From the NCBI RefSeq assembly GCF_016545825.1, contig NC_052618.1, forward strand, positions 16,319,561 through 16,383,560: a DNA stretch of 64,000 bases, given 5' to 3'. The translations under genes were made by a program, and so were the position numbers. The stretch is from Eucalyptus grandis. Its lineage: Eukaryota; Streptophyta; Magnoliopsida; Myrtales; Myrtaceae. Below the pieces are notes generated by a model, which did not search any database, was not told the DNA's origin, and saw only the letters and a list, made by a program, of their open reading frames with translations. Below are positions 46,501-56,199 of this stretch, piece by piece (positions within the stretch are counted from its first letter, which is position 1; each line of letters starts with the position of its first letter).

Positions 46501-47525
46501 TCAATGCCCGTCAAGAAAAAGAGTCAAAAGGGTGCATCTTATGCAAAAAAAAATAATAATAATAAATAAATAGCAAAGCCCAAGTGCCTGCGAAAAAGAA
46601 AAGAAAAGAAAATCATCGCAAAGGGCAAAGAAAATTAGAGAAAAGAGCAAAACTACATGTAAAAATGATTAGTCAAGGGACTTTCGAGATGTGCAGTGTT
46701 CCAAAAGCCAAATGCTTTCGAAAGGTCGAGTGACTTGGTCACGATGCCATGATGATCACCAACTCTTAAAAAATCCTCTTGAAAATTTTAAGCCTTTTGA
46801 GCCTCTCCCGAGGCAATATTACAACCCTCTTCTGAAGTCTCTTTTGATTGAGATGATTTTAGTGAAAATGAAAATACCACAAAGAAGCTACTGCTTGAAG
46901 GAGTGGAGGTAATTCTATCTTATCTTATCTTCCAAGTTCTCAACTAGTAAACCCGATGAAAATAATGACAAATGTTCCTTTATTGGCCTCAAAGCAATCA
47001 TTCATTTGTGTAAGCCCTAACTGAGCCTATATTGCGGTCCTTTCAAAAGACTTTTTTATCAATCAGATTGTACTCATTGCGAATGTTTCTGAAAGCCTTC
47101 AACATAAGTTATGTAAGATACTCTCAGCAATCAGTTACTTCCCACATGAATGGATGGGATCAAGTAGTCATTTTATCCAAAGTATGTGAGAAGCCCTTTC
47201 TGACTAAAAAGCTCCAGTTTGGCATGCTTAATGAGTCTTTTTCATGAATAGATATCATTTTAGTAAGAACTTGACTCCTAGAGAATTTGATGATTAACGA
47301 TGCATTCCCGAACAAGATGACAGTTTTGTGCCATTTGATGCTGATTGACATCAAATGTTTTTTAAAAGCAGTCGAACTTAGCTTGATTAGCTTATTTAAT
47401 TGATGCTGCAATATTGTCAATACATCTCTTGATGACGTCTCTAATGACATTTGCTCAAGTTGAGTTCGACAGGATTCCTCAGTGAAGCCATGCAGTTTCA
47501 AGGAGTTACCAGGTGCTTCCCTAAA
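43501..47525 (+). other. LARD internal region without coding domains
   Basis: About 4 kb of AT-rich sequence with A-runs and no retroviral domain in any frame. Short frames (e.g. 45,872-46,093, 47,160-47,567) show no recognised motif and change frame quickly. Purine-rich passages at 46.4-46.7 kb (AAAAAGAAAAG words) resemble the spacer in Tat-type elements. Confidence 0.6.
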
Positions 47526-47530
47526 AATCA

Positions 47531-47740
47531 AAGGTTCATGGTTAGCCTTAAACCATGCTATCTCCAAAGGTTCATGGTCAGTCTTAAATCATGCCGTCAC
47601 CAAAGGTTCATGGTTAGCCTGAAACCATGCCATCTCCAAAGGTTCATGATCAGCCTTAAACCATGCCATCTCCAAAGGTTCATGGTCAACCTTAAACCAT
47701 GTCATCTACAAAGGTTCATTGGTTTTCCTTAAATCATATA
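47531..47740 (+). repeat. Minisatellite, 36-bp unit, about 6 copies
   Basis: The word AAGGTTCATGG recurs at 47,531, 47,567, 47,603, 47,639, 47,675 and 47,711, exactly 36 bp apart. Each is followed by TTAAACCATGCCATCTCC variants. Because 36 is a multiple of three, a frame reads a 12-residue repeat, but this is a by-product. Confidence 0.92.
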
Positions 47741-47749
47741 TTTCATACC

Positions 47750-48470
47750 CGGTCGAAACCCGTTCGTACACGATGAGACCTTTCTTTCAATCGAAACCCG
47801 TTCATACACGGTAAGACTATCATACTCAGTCGAAACCCATTCGTACACGGTGAGACCTCTCTTCCAATCGAAACCCGTTCGTACACGATAAGACCTTTTT
47901 TCCAGTCAAAACCCGTTCGTACATTGTGAGACTTTTCTCTCAGTCGAAACCTATTCATACACGGTGAGACTATCATGCTCGGTCGAAACTTATTCGTACA
48001 CGGTGAGACCTCTCTTCCAATCAAAACTCGTTCATACACGATGAGACTATCATACTCAGTCGAAACCCGTTCATACACGGTAAGACCTTTTTCCCAGTCA
48101 AAACTCGTTCGTACACGGTGAGACCTCTCTTCCAGTCGAAATCTGTTGTTACACGATGAGACTATCATACCAGATCGAAACCCATTCGTACACAGTGAGA
48201 CCTTTCTCCCAGTCGAAACCCGTTCGTATATGGTGAGATCTCTCTTCTAGTCAAAACCCGTTTGTACATGGTGAGACTATCATACCCGGTCGAAACCCGT
48301 TCGTACACGGTGAGACCTTTCTCCCAGTTGAAACCCGTTCATACACGGTGAGACTATCATCCGATCGAAACACATTCGTACACGGTGAGACCTTTCTCCC
48401 AATCAAAACCCATTCATACACGGTGAGACTATCATACCCGGTCGAAACCCGTTTTTACACGGTGATACCA
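47750..48470 (+). repeat. Minisatellite, about 38-bp unit, roughly 19 copies
   Basis: The units share TCGAAACCCGTTCGTACACG followed by GTGAGAC. The tail alternates between CTTTCTCCCAG-like and TATCATACCCGG-like sequence, giving a higher-order pattern of about two units (76-77 bp). It starts right after the 36-bp array. Confidence 0.88.
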
Positions 48471-48745
48471 TTTTTCCTAAACCACATGGTTCGTGGGTCA
48501 TCCTTAAACCACAAGGCCGGTGGGTCTATCCTTAAACCACGAGGTTGGTGGCTTTTCCTAAATTACATAGTTTGTGAGTCTATCCTTAAACCACATGGTT
48601 CGTGGGTCAATCTTTAAACCACACACTTAGTGAATTTATCCTTAAACCACATGGTTAGTGGGTCATCCATAAACCACAAAGTTTGTGGGTCCATCCTTAA
48701 ACCACATGATTTGTCGGTCTATCCTTAAACCACGCTTTTAAGATA
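48471..48745 (+). repeat. Minisatellite, about 31-33-bp unit, roughly 8 copies
   Basis: Units read CCTTAAACCACATGGTTCGT with GGGTCTAT variants and are more diverged than the two preceding arrays. A stray unit pair of the 36-bp and 38-bp types follows at 48,776-48,880, showing exchange between arrays. Confidence 0.8.
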
Positions 48746-49929
48746 TTCATGAGTCTATCTTTAAACTACGATTTATCAAAAGGTTCATGGTCAACCTTAA
48801 ATCATGTTATGTACAAAGGTTCATTGGTTTTCCTCAAATCATGTATTTTCAACCTGGTTGAAACCCATTGTTACACGGTGAGACCTCATTCCTCTCTTTC
48901 TTCTTATAACACGGTGCACTTCTATAGCTCGGGGTCTTTCTCTTTCTTCTTATGACACGGCATGCTTCTGTAGCCCGAGGTCTTTCTTCCTCTTATTGAC
49001 AAAACGTGTTTCCATAGTTATGAGTCCTTTTCGTTGACCTAATACGTGCCTATGTGTGAAAGCTAGTACGAGTACCTAGTGGGGGTGAATTAGGGGTGAG
49101 CGGTTCCAGGTTCCGGTTCGGTTTCGTCGGAACCTGGAACCTACCCTCGGAGTACGGGTTCCAAAAATTTGGAACCCGGAACCTACCCGTCGGAACCAAG
49201 AACCCGGAACCTACCCGGTCACGGGTTCCGGGGTCGGTTCCGGGTTCCAACGGGTTCTTTTTTTTTTTTCTTCATTTTTAAATTTGAATTATCGGATATA
49301 CTTGGCTGTCACCGATCTTTCTTCTCAAACCATATGTTTTTATCAAAACATGGAAATCCTTTTGTAAGTCCATGAAGAAGTTCTCTCGCTATGCTTAACT
49401 TTGTTAACAAGGTTCATATTAGGAGTAAATCTACCAAAAATCATGCTGGTGCATATTTCTGTTTTCAAGCACTTAAATATCCCTATGAACACAAAAAAAC
49501 CTAATCCAATCCTTAGAACAAAAGAAAACAACAAACTCAGAAAACGTAGATTGGGGCGGTAGAATGATGTAAGCACAATCTTTGTCTCCTTTGACATGCA
49601 AAGGCGCTGAATAACATCTTCTCAAAGCCATTGGTGTCAAATTTCAAGAACTTCATCTTAGAGGTGCTGAAGTTCTCTCTTAACACGAAAGTTTCCCGAA
49701 ATGTGAAAAAACTTCAGTCAGAAAGAATCCTTACCATAAACTTCAACCAGGATAATTAACATGCAAAGCTGAACCAATGGTCAAAGTCATGGTAAATAAC
49801 CGAGCAAGCCTTAAGATCGACGGAAAGCGAGATTAGATGAGGACCGTACCTTGATTGATCCCGGCAAATGCCGAATTCAAGAGAAGGCAAATCGCAATGT
49901 TTCGAACAGGGACCCTTAGGCTTCGTGAT

Positions 49930-50230
49930 AAACGAGTCCAGCGATTGGCGTCGAGCGGCGGTGGCGTGGCCTCCGGCGTCCGGCGGCGGCCTCGAGGGCG
50001 AGCGGCCTCGGCGACGGGCAAAGCGGCCTCGGCGACGAGCGAGAACGGGAGAGATTGGCGTCGAGCGGCGAGGGTTCGGGCGAGCGGTCTCGCGACGGGC
50101 ATAGCACGAGAGAGATGGCGTCGAGCGGCGAGGGTTCGAGCGAGCGGCCTCGGCGACGGGTAGAGCACGAGAGAGACGCGTCGAGCGGCGAGGGTTCGGG
50201 CAAGCGGCCTCGGCGGCGGCTTGTCGGACG
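49930..50230. repeat. GC-rich minisatellite in the hAT-like element, about 50-62-bp units
   Basis: Repeated words GGCGTCGAGCGGCGAGGGTT, GCGGCCTCGGCGACGGG and GAGAGAGA recur four to five times with variable spacing. Open frames on both strands across it arise from composition. Confidence 0.75.
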
Positions 50231-50486
50231 GCGAGATGGCTTGTCGGACGAGGGGTGGGTGGTGGTGGTTCGGTGGCCAAGAGGTGGTGGTGAGTAGGGC
50301 GTGGGGCGGCGGTGTGGTGGTGGGTTAAGCGCGGCGGCGGCAAGAAGAGGAGGAAGAAGAAAAAGAAGAAGAAGAAGAAGAAGGGGTAGGGTTTCGGCCG
50401 AGAGAGGGGGAAAGGGAAGAGAGAGAGAGAGAAGAAAAGAAAAGTTGGGGGCAGGAAGTGACGTGATGAGGGAAAAGGGGAGAAAA

Positions 50487-50515
50487 GAAAGAGAGAGAGA
50501 GAGAGAGAGAGAAGA
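50487..50515. repeat. (GA)n tract
   Basis: A run of about a dozen GA units lies within a longer purine-only stretch of the hAT-like element. Confidence 0.85.
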
Positions 50516-51739
50516 AAGGGAAAGGGGGAAGAATCCGCAGAGGGGGAAATCTTGCGGGGGAAAAGTTAGGGTTTTTTTTTTTTTTGAATTATGACCGGTT
50601 CCGGTACCGGTTCCCGGTTCCCTTTTTTAGGGAACCGGGAACCGGAACCGGTCTCTTTAGAACCGGGAACCGAACCGGAACCTCCTCCGGTTCGGTTCCC
50701 GGTTCCCGGTTACCCGGGAACCGTGCTCACCCCTAGGGTGAATAGGTGCAAAAACAAATTTTGCGAGTAAAGTATATAATTTTGCTTTTAAACCAACTAT
50801 ATTTAACAATAGATTATGAAAAGGAAGTTAGACTTTAATAATCAAATAGAATTACGATCAAAATAAAAGAGCTTAGGAAAGAGAATAAGAACACAAGGTT
50901 TATAGTGGTTTGGCTTAATCCAAGCTTACGTCCACTCTTCTGCACTGACAGCCCACCCGCTGGATTTCACTAAAAATCAAAAGATTTATTACGATATAGC
51001 TCTTCCTTGATTCCACAGTGTAGAGACTCTGCTATATTTCCTCAAGGTCTCACAGAAGTATAAACTCTCTTTTGAGTACAAGTTCACGCTCAACAATTGA
51101 ATTGACAAAGAACACAAAGCTTCAGACTTTGGAATTTCTCTATCACGCACCCATTCGAATAACCAGAACATCTTCCTTATATACTCCTCCATGCCTTCAT
51201 ACCCGTTGGTACTTTCCAAATGAACTCTTCCAATCTACCCATTGGACATAATCAATTAGGGAGATTTCAAGTTATTTAAAGAACATGACGATAACCCACC
51301 AATCCTACTCGCCCATACAATCAGGATCTAGGTTTCCATAAATAGAACCTTCCAAGTATACTTCGCCAATCAACGGATCCAAAATGCCTGAATCAATCTC
51401 AAGATGAATAATGGATTCCGAGATATTATATCCAGCCAAGAGATCTTCTTTAGTTGATAGAATCAAATCCTTAAAGAAATACTTAATTCTAGATAAGTCT
51501 TCTTCGACAGTCTAGAAGTTATCAATGAGGATAGATTTTAGATCTTGAGTCTAGCAATTCGGCGGTTTTCAGACTTTGACGAAAGAGTTTGCAAGTCTTC
51601 AGACTAAACTGATGGAAACATTTTGTCAACTTCAAAACACACAAGGAAGTTTTCTCCAACACTATGCACCTAAGGTCTCTCTACCGCCAAAAAATTTGGG
51701 TGTCTTCTATCTTTGAATGGAACCTCTTCGAGCTCCTAT

Positions 51740-51754
51740 TCAAAGAGGGGCAAT
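51740..51754 (+). promoter_or_regulatory. LARD polypurine tract
   Basis: CAAAGAGGGGCAAT immediately precedes the 3' LTR, the usual Tat-type plus-strand primer word. Confidence 0.8.
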
Positions 51755-54008
51755 TGTTAACACCTAAATTTTACAATTTTATTTTGGACTTAATCGTGTA
51801 CAAAATTAGGAATTAGTCACTAAAAAAAACAACAAAACAATAACAAAAAAAAGCAAAACAAAAAAAACAAAACAAAAAAACAAAACAAAAACAAAAAAAA
51901 AAAAAAGAGAAAAAGAAAACATGGAAGGGGCTGGGCCGGATCTTGTCTTGGCCCGGCCTCGCCGCCTTCTCCCTCCTCCACGTTCACGTGAAACCCTAGA
52001 GAAAAGAAGGGGAGTAGCAACCGAGAGAGAAGGCATAGGAAAAAGAGAGCAGGAAAACAGGAGCAAAATAGAGAGACGAGAGAGCTCGAGGAAGACCAAA
52101 ATAGAGAGAAAGGAGAACCAAGAGAGAGAAGAGGGGAGAGAGGATGTGAGGGGATATAGGAGGGAGAGAAAAAGAGAAAAAACAAAAGACAAAAAAGTGG
52201 CAGTTCATCTTCCCCCGTTGCCGCTCTCCGCCCCACACCGCTCAAGGTCTCTACTGCACCGGCCGCTGTGCGACATTGCCACTCGTCCGCGAGCTCCGAG
52301 CGCCGATGCCCGAGCCGCCCCGCCATTGCCGTTTTGCTAGCTGCCAGAGTTTTGTCTCCCTCACTCGCAAACTCGTGTCGCTGGTTTGCCCAAAAGGCGC
52401 AAAGCCGCTAACTCCCGCCACGCTCGCACCTTCGAGCACCACCACCACCGCCGCTGACGCTAGAAGCCACAACGGCCCGACGCCGCCGCTCGCCTCGCTC
52501 CACCTATGCCTCAACCGATCTCCTCTTCGCGACGCCACCGCAACGCCATCGCTGTAGCCTACAACAACTCACAAGCCAATAGCTGCAACCCAACCCTGTC
52601 GAGGACACTTGCAGCCGTCACTTCTGCTAGGACTCGCCCTATGCTCAACCCAGTGCTCGACATCTACGCCCGTGTCTACCACCACCTCAACTAATCCGCG
52701 ACCCGCAACCGAGCTCAAGTCGGTCATCACACCTCCGGCCCGCGACTTGTAGATCTCGAGTCGGCCGATCGCTACCGCCACGCCACCACTGCCCATCCAT
52801 GAGCACCCTTGCCCTCCGCCGATCTTTGCTACTCCTGCAGCTAGCCGCGACACCAACAACCCGCAAAGCCACCGCTACCCTCATGCTCTGCCCGAGCATC
52901 ATCACCGATGACAACATTTGTGAGCAACCCTCCACCAAAACGCTCCGCGTCACCGCTACCATCCGCCGCGTCACTGCTGCCAAGAAGCCCTAAGGTTTTG
53001 GTCAAAAATCGGGTCAGGTGCGGGTAGCAAACCGGGTAGGTTTTTTTATCCGTTAGGGCTGGGCTTACAGGCTTTGGGCCGGTTTATTTCTGGGTTGAAT
53101 TGGGGTTTTGGGCTTTAGGATTAGTTTAGGTTTCTTCATTAGGCATTGTTTAATCTTAGAGGGTCGAGCTTCTGCAAATTCAGGTTAATTGGGCTGGTTT
53201 AGGTCGCGGGCCTGTGTGGGCCTTTTTTTCTACATGAGGGGAAGTGGAGATTGGGCCCATTGGTTAGGCCCAATCCAGCTGCACGAAGGCCCGACCAAGG
53301 TCAGTCAAGCCTGGGCCTTACGGCCCTTAAATGGGTCGAACCCGGACAGGTTAGACCTAATCGGCCCCCTACGGGTCGGGCCGGGTCGGTCAAACCGGAC
53401 CCGACCCGATCCAGCCCAAAATAAATAAATAATTAATTATTATAAAAAATAACTTTTAAAAAAATTTAAAAATTTAAAAACTTCGAAAATCCAAAAATTG
53501 TAGGGTTTGATTAGGAATTGCTATGTATTGTCTTTTTAGTGTAATTAGGTCTTTATCTACTCGTATATTTTGTTATGTTTAATTGCACGTGTTCAATTTT
53601 ATTGCAATTAGGATGATTGTTACTTTAATGATTACGCACCTGCATGATCACCTCACATGTTAGTGGATAGGTATAAAATCAATCCAAACTGCCTGCTAAA
53701 AAAATCATTTTGTCTAAATGAACAAGATTAGGTACCAAAATGGCACTAATTGGTTAATTAGTGTAATCAAGTCCCCGACCCTAGATTCTTTAGTTGTAGG
53801 AAGTGAGGTATACTCCCATGTCTCGCTTGGTTTCTAGCCAACCCAATAGGCTAGTGGCAACTCCTTTTGTGCAAAAATTCCTAAAGAATATCCCAATGTC
53901 ACGCGGGGTATGGTCTTGGGAGAGTCTGTACCTATTCATGGGCCTTAGGCCCGTCCTTTAGACAATACCCCTAAACCTGTTCCCTCTCCCTAAGGGTAGG
54001 TCGCGACA
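51755..54008 (+). repeat. LARD 3' LTR
   Basis: It is colinear with 41,260-43,479, including the GA-rich leader, the CpG-rich block (52.2-53.0 kb) and the AT-rich 3' part. It ends GGTAGGTCGCGACA. Confidence 0.9.
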
Positions 54009-55568
54009 CTAAGTTTCCCCAAAACTCATCCCTCATCTTTCAATCTTGGAGGCATGGAAGTCTCACATCAGTTTTGAGAGCTGCAGTTATGTTAGAGGAG
54101 ATAGGATTTCCCTTGGCCTATGTGGAAAACCTGTATGTGATGTAAAAAGAAAAGAGGCTCTGTAGTGAAAAGGCTTGTAAAAGTACTATTATGATATAAA
54201 TTAGTGTGTTTTGTGTAATCTAAGTCTCAGTCTTCCAGCTGTTATTTGTCTGAGGAGTTGTTTAGTCACGTTTCCACATGTGCATGATAACAAGATAAAA
54301 AGAATCGGAACGGCGAGGAGCCTGGGACGTCATGAAAATAATCCTTGTCACTCATGACCCTAGAGATGGAGTTGGGGTCATGATATGCAAAATGGAGCAA
54401 TGGGGTTTTAAATTGAAAGAGTGCAAAGTTTGGCAGGTTGATTTTAAATACATGACCATGTGTGATTATTTTACTAGAATTTTAAGTGTAAAGATTTTTC
54501 TAGATTTGGTATTTAAGCACAAACTCTTTTGCACTAGGCTAATTGACGACCAAAAAAAAATTAGCTTTAGAATTAATGTGCTTGAGTGATCACTTAATTG
54601 AACCCGTCACCCAACAGGACTTTAGGACAATGCCTAATGTTTATTGGATGCCTAGTAGAGGTTCGGATGCCAAGTCACGATTAAGACCGGACCAATGCTC
54701 ATTTATGGAATATCTTCTAGGCAAGGGTTCTAGACGATGCCATGCCCAATAGGGCGGGACGATACCCGGTTATGTCAAAAGACCGCCAACTCGTGTGTTG
54801 GCCATGGCCCAATAGGTCATAATAATCGGAACACATATGAATGATTGTGATTCATTGCGTCTGATTATGGGGTAAAACTGTGAGGTACAGTATGGGATGA
54901 GCTAAGACAGGTTTTACCTTATAATCAAGATCCGTGTGGATGCTTGATACATGAGAGTTATGTGTTTTGCTTATTGATTATGCTTGTTGCATTGATATTA
55001 TCATATGAGATGTACTAATATGCAGGGGTATGCCAAGGCGAGATAAGTTTGTATATTATGCGTGTTTAAGCTGCCTCCGAGACAAATTAGCATCTTAGTA
55101 TAGGCTTAGGCTATTAACTTGTTGAATTTTTTATCTCACTGCATTGTTGTTAAATATTTTCAAGTCTACAGTATGAAGAACCGTTGCGCGTAGTTTGAGG
55201 TCCTGATGGACCAAGACACAGCGTGCCTAGCGTCACTTTTGGTTGACCTTGTCATTAATGAAGTTTTGGTTAACCCTAACCCTGCAAATTTTGAGATTGT
55301 TGGTAGGAAGTGGCCGTATAAGGGTAATTATAAAACTTCCTAGGATTAATGGTTTATAAATGAAAGTGCTTTTTTTTTTTTTTTTTTTGGAATGTTTGCT
55401 ATGTTTTCACTATTCCTTGTTTGCCGATTAACTGGGTGGTTATATAAATTGTTTCCGCATGCGTTTAATCGAAAGAGAAAAAGAATGGGTCAGCGACGCA
55501 TCATGAGATGTCGCATTTCTAATCGACCATTGAGGGATGTTCACGCACTCAGGGTTTGGGGCATGACA
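54009..55568 (+). other. Right part of the gypsy-type LTR block; no gene
   Basis: Non-coding. From about 54.6 kb it parallels the last kilobase of the 3,500-bp solo LTR family (reverse of 22.73-23.9 kb). The shared region includes the stretch around 55,130-55,200 and the terminus GGGTTTGGGGCATGACA. Confidence 0.65.
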
Positions 55569-55890
55569 GGTATTATCAGTTGGATTTTCTTCTTCCTTCT
55601 CTTTTCCTTTTTCTATCTCAAATTTTATTGCTAAAATTTCCTTTTGCATTTGGGCTTTGGTTTCTTTAAGAGCTTTCATTTCTAATTTTTGCTGATTAAT
55701 TTCATTATTGAGGTCATTTATATTAATAGGCCTAGATTGAATTTTCTTATTTCTATTAAGAATATCTTTGAGATTAAAAGTCGTATTAGAATTAATTGAA
55801 ATTTTCGTAGAAGACTAGAGTTTATCTAAATATTGCTTTTTGGCTTTTGGATCTAATATATTAACAATTGTTCCTAACAAAAATTCTTAT
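55569..55890 (-). mobile_element. Endogenous pararetrovirus, piece 1 (linker between zinc knuckle and protease)
   Basis: Minus-strand sequence is colinear with 30,200-30,440 of piece 2. Shared words include TTTCTAATTTTTG, the AGGCCTAGATTGAATTTTCTT-like and CTTTTTGGCTTYTRG stretches. The frame at its left end (MKALKETKAQMQKEILAIKF) is a Lys/Glu-rich, coiled-coil-like linker. The left edge is the GGTAT duplication of the 19.8-kb block. The right edge breaks into (TA)n(CA)n at 55,892. Confidence 0.85.
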
Positions 55891-55891
55891 A

Positions 55892-55910
55892 TATATATAC
55901 ACACACGTAA
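55892..55910. repeat. (TA)n(CA)n dinucleotide run at the outer end of the pararetrovirus
   Basis: TATATATATATACACACAC directly abuts the last base that matches viral linker sequence. Confidence 0.8.
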
Positions 55911-55937
55911 CTCAACGACTCAAAAAGGAGATTTCGC

Positions 55938-56135
55938 AGCTCGAATCTCATATAATTATAAATTCCAAACCCTAAATCCCAAACTACTCCAATTGAACGA
56001 ACGAGCTCGAATCTCACATAATTATAAATTCCAAGCCCTAAATCCCAAACTACTCCAATTGAACGAACGAGCTCGAATCTCACATAATTATAAATTCCAA
56101 GCCCTAAATCCCAAACTACTCCAATTGAACGAACG
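55938..56135. repeat. Tandem repeat, 66-bp unit, 3 copies
   Basis: The word TCGAATCTCA recurs at 55,941, 56,007 and 56,073. The units are nearly identical (CCAAGCCCTAAATCCCAAAC, CTCCAATTGAACGAACGAG). The 66-bp length keeps both strands' frames open, giving 22-residue repeats that look protein-like but are probably not translated. The near-identity implies recent amplification or homogenisation. Confidence 0.95.
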
Positions 56136-56199
56136 AACGAGGGCCGTGAACACATACCGGTTGTTGTGATACAAAGTCGAATCGGCTTAGTGAGGTCCC

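Larger units (their letters stand above)
49091..50735. mobile_element. Non-autonomous hAT-like element with GC-rich core
   Basis: Termini TAGGGGTGAGC and its inverse GCTCACCCCTA are flanked by an exact 8-bp duplication GGGTGAAT (49,083-49,090 and 50,736-50,743). Subterminal zones are packed with GGTTCCGG / CCGGAACC words in both orientations (49.1-49.26 and 50.60-50.72 kb), which could serve as transposase-binding repeats. The middle (49.86-50.57 kb) is GC- and GA-rich, with a minisatellite and a leader-like tract. No transposase is present. Confidence 0.9.
49055..51661 (+). mobile_element. Solo LTR, copy 2 of the 948-bp family, split by a hAT-like element
   Basis: It starts TGTGAAAGCTAGTACGAG and ends TTTCTCCAACA, with an exact duplication CTATG at 49,050-49,054 and 51,662-51,666. 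Outside the nested element (49,091-50,735 plus one duplication copy) it is colinear with copy 1 over its full length. It lies inside the LARD and so is younger than the LARD. Confidence 0.88.
41260..54008 (+). mobile_element. Tat-like LARD (large non-autonomous LTR retrotransposon), 12.7 kb
   Basis: Direct LTRs 41,260-43,479 and 51,755-54,008 start TGTTRACACYTAAATTTTAC and end GACA. An exact 5-bp duplication CTAAG lies at 41,255-41,259 and 54,009-54,013. A primer site follows the 5' LTR and a purine tract precedes the 3' LTR. The 8.3-kb interior has no gag, protease, RT, RNase H or integrase, so it must have moved in trans. It carries minisatellite arrays (47.5-49.0 kb) and a nested solo LTR with a hAT-like insertion. 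The LTRs remain highly similar, suggesting one of the younger insertions here. Confidence 0.92.
35759..55568 (+). mobile_element. Gypsy-type LTR block inserted in the pararetrovirus (19.8 kb with nested elements)
   Basis: It begins TATGATATCCCGAAATTTGG, the family start TGTGACATCCCGAAA with two transitions, and ends GGTTTGGGGCATGACA. An exact duplication GGTAT lies at 35,754-35,758 and 55,569-55,573. Its outer parts (35,759-37.4 and 54.3-55,568) are colinear with the 3,500-bp solo LTR at 22,734-26,233 read in reverse. It is therefore most simply a solo LTR opened by later insertions: a 948-bp solo LTR, a LARD and possibly a third element of unresolved ends between about 37.5 and 54.3 kb. No coding domain belongs to it. 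Confidence 0.82.

Noticed and set aside
47451..48168. Frames with 12-residue and longer repeated peptides
   Set aside because: They follow the 36-bp and 38-bp minisatellite units. No start context or conservation supports a protein.
47750..48470. CRISPR-like appearance of regularly spaced repeats
   Set aside because: The units are contiguous minisatellite copies with related, not unique, tails in a plant retroelement.
50301..50594. Arg/Lys/Glu-rich 97-residue frame
   Set aside because: It derives from AAG/GAG and GA runs in the hAT-like core. No domain or start context.
37499..54255. A nested LTR element flanked by TGAGG at 37,499 and 54,251
   Set aside because: The left start would fit TG, but the right end would be TC rather than CA, and a 5-bp match is expected by chance in such a search. 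I left the boundary unresolved.
55840..56169. Protein with three 22-residue repeats
   Set aside because: The 66-bp tandem repeat opens frames on both strands. The nearby gene remnant does not use this frame.
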